A stretch of DNA of 64,000 nt, taken from positions 1 to 64,000 of the forward strand of contig JAUZOA010000004.1 in the NCBI GenBank assembly GCA_030706685.1, in the 5' to 3' direction. The notes beneath the pieces were generated by a model. It ran no database searches, was not told the DNA's origin, and worked only from the letters and a program-made list of their open reading frames with translations. Of the stretch, positions 63,294-64,000 are shown in pieces. This DNA comes from Bacteroidota bacterium. Lineage in GTDB: Bacteria; Bacteroidota; Bacteroidia; Chitinophagales; Chitinophagaceae. A program made the translations under genes and the position numbers. Numbering within the stretch: the first letter of the stretch is position 1; every line of letters begins with the position of its first letter.

Positions 63294-64000
63294 ATGAAAA
63301 GAATAACCACGAGTATTACCCTATTCATCACCCTGCTGGCTGCAACTCACGCGCAAAAACTGGATTGGATCAGTAAGGTGGGCGCCAAGCAGTTCCCAGC
63401 CGGGAAGAAAGTATATAAAGTAAATGCGGTAACCGATACGTCAAAAGTGATTACGAAAGAGATACAGTCAGCTATTGATGAATGTTCTAAAAATGGCGGT
63501 GGCATTGTCACCTTTTCACCCGGCACTTATGTGATGGGCTCTATTTTCATCAAACCAGGCGTGCATCTTCAAATTGATAAGGGAGTGTTGCTGCTTGGAT
63601 CACGAAACTTTGACGACTACCCGGAAATTGATACAAGAATAGCCGGTCTTGAAATGAAATGGCCCGCTGCATTGATCAATGTGATGAATGCAACGAACGC
63701 GGCCGTAACCGGTGATGGCATCGTAAACGCCAGGGGAAAATTTTGCTGGGACAAATACTGGGCCATGCGAAAGGAATACGACCCGAAAGGTTTGCGCTGG
63801 GTAGTAGATTATGATGCCAAACGTGTAAGAACATTTCTTGTTCAGAATTCTTCGGATATAACATTAAAGGGGTTAACGTTTAAGAACGCTGGTTTCTGGA
63901 CGGTTCAATTATTATATTCCCATAACCTGACGGTTGACGGCGTTATTATAAAAAACAATGAAGATGGCAGCGGCCCGAGCACCGACGGTATTGATATAGA
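63294..64000 (+). CDS. GH28 polygalacturonase-type enzyme (partial, runs off the window)
   Basis: The first 235 residues are present. A signal (MKRITTSITLFITLLAATHAQ) is followed by the GH28 beta-helix opening VNAVTDTSKVITKEIQSAID, GGGIVTFSPGTYVMGSIFIKPGVHLQIDKGVLLLGS and, near the edge, NNEDGSGPSTDGIDID, where the catalytic aspartates begin. The rest lies to the right. It is not close to the GH28 at 34644: the insertion RGKFCWDKYWAMRKEYDPKGLRW is specific to this one and typical of exo-acting members in Bacteroidetes pectin loci. It follows the PL22-like gene by 106 bp, so the locus clearly continues past the window. Confidence 0.88.
   Translation, partial: MKRITTSITLFITLLAATHAQKLDWISKVGAKQFPAGKKVYKVNAVTDTSKVITKEIQSAIDECSKNGGGIVTFSPGTYVMGSIFIKPGVHLQIDKGVLLLGSRNFDDYPEIDTRIAGLEMKWPAALINVMNATNAAVTGDGIVNARGKFCWDKYWAMRKEYDPKGLRWVVDYDAKRVRTFLVQNSSDITLKGLTFKNAGFWTVQLLYSHNLTVDGVIIKNNEDGSGPSTDGIDI

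Overview
The window is Bacteroidetes DNA, most likely from the Chitinophagaceae or a close relative. The reasons are three SusC/SusD pairs, a five-part hybrid two-component regulator, lipoproteins and Sec signals on nearly every enzyme, AT-rich leaders with few Shine-Dalgarno sequences, and many hairpin-forming intergenic repeats. The genus is an inference from style; there is no rRNA or tRNA to anchor it.

Layout. (1) 1-2527: the end of a MacB-type export system, with a partial permease, its ATPase and a TolC-like outer membrane protein; it is unrelated to the rest. (2) 2614-14757, minus strand: TonB-dependent receptor and SusD, then GH88, GH43, GH35, DUF2264 and GH51. (3) 15025-19098, minus: one hybrid two-component system (HTCS), the only regulator seen. 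(4) 19375-29941, plus: two consecutive SusC/SusD pairs. (5) 30130-38843, plus: GH105, GH27, rhamnogalacturonan acetylesterase (CE12), GH28, GH39-like and GH43 arabinanase-like. (6) 38844-41305: a non-CAZyme island with two small lipoproteins, bounded by inverted repeats. (7) 41306-64000, plus: PL22, GH127, GH106, GH29, a GH43-like propeller, a BNR_4 protein (GH145/PL24/PL25-like), GH115, GH2, a DUF4450-type toroid protein of about 1164 residues, GH43, a second PL22-like protein and the start of a GH28.

Together this is a very large pectin utilisation locus. The activities fit rhamnogalacturonan I carrying arabinan and arabinogalactan side chains, possibly capped by rhamnose, fucose and glucuronic acid. 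CE12, GH28 and GH106 would attack the backbone. GH88, GH105 and the two PL22 proteins would process unsaturated or oligomeric uronates. GH51, GH43, GH127, GH35, GH2, GH27, GH29, GH115 and the BNR_4 protein would trim side chains. No endo-acting pectate or rhamnogalacturonan lyase and no surface glycan-binding protein are visible here; they may lie beyond the right edge.

The strongest new signal is regulatory. A direct repeat, CAGGAY-N4-CAGGAT, with a 10-bp period lies 45-85 bp upstream of four transcription units: both plus-strand SusC genes and both PL22-like genes. I found it nowhere else by eye. It is a good candidate for the HTCS binding site. The second theme is intergenic repeats that reach into genes and supply stop codons, terminal codons or part of a signal-peptide region. 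The best enzyme-discovery targets are the DUF4450-type protein, the BNR_4 protein and the unassigned GH43-like propeller.
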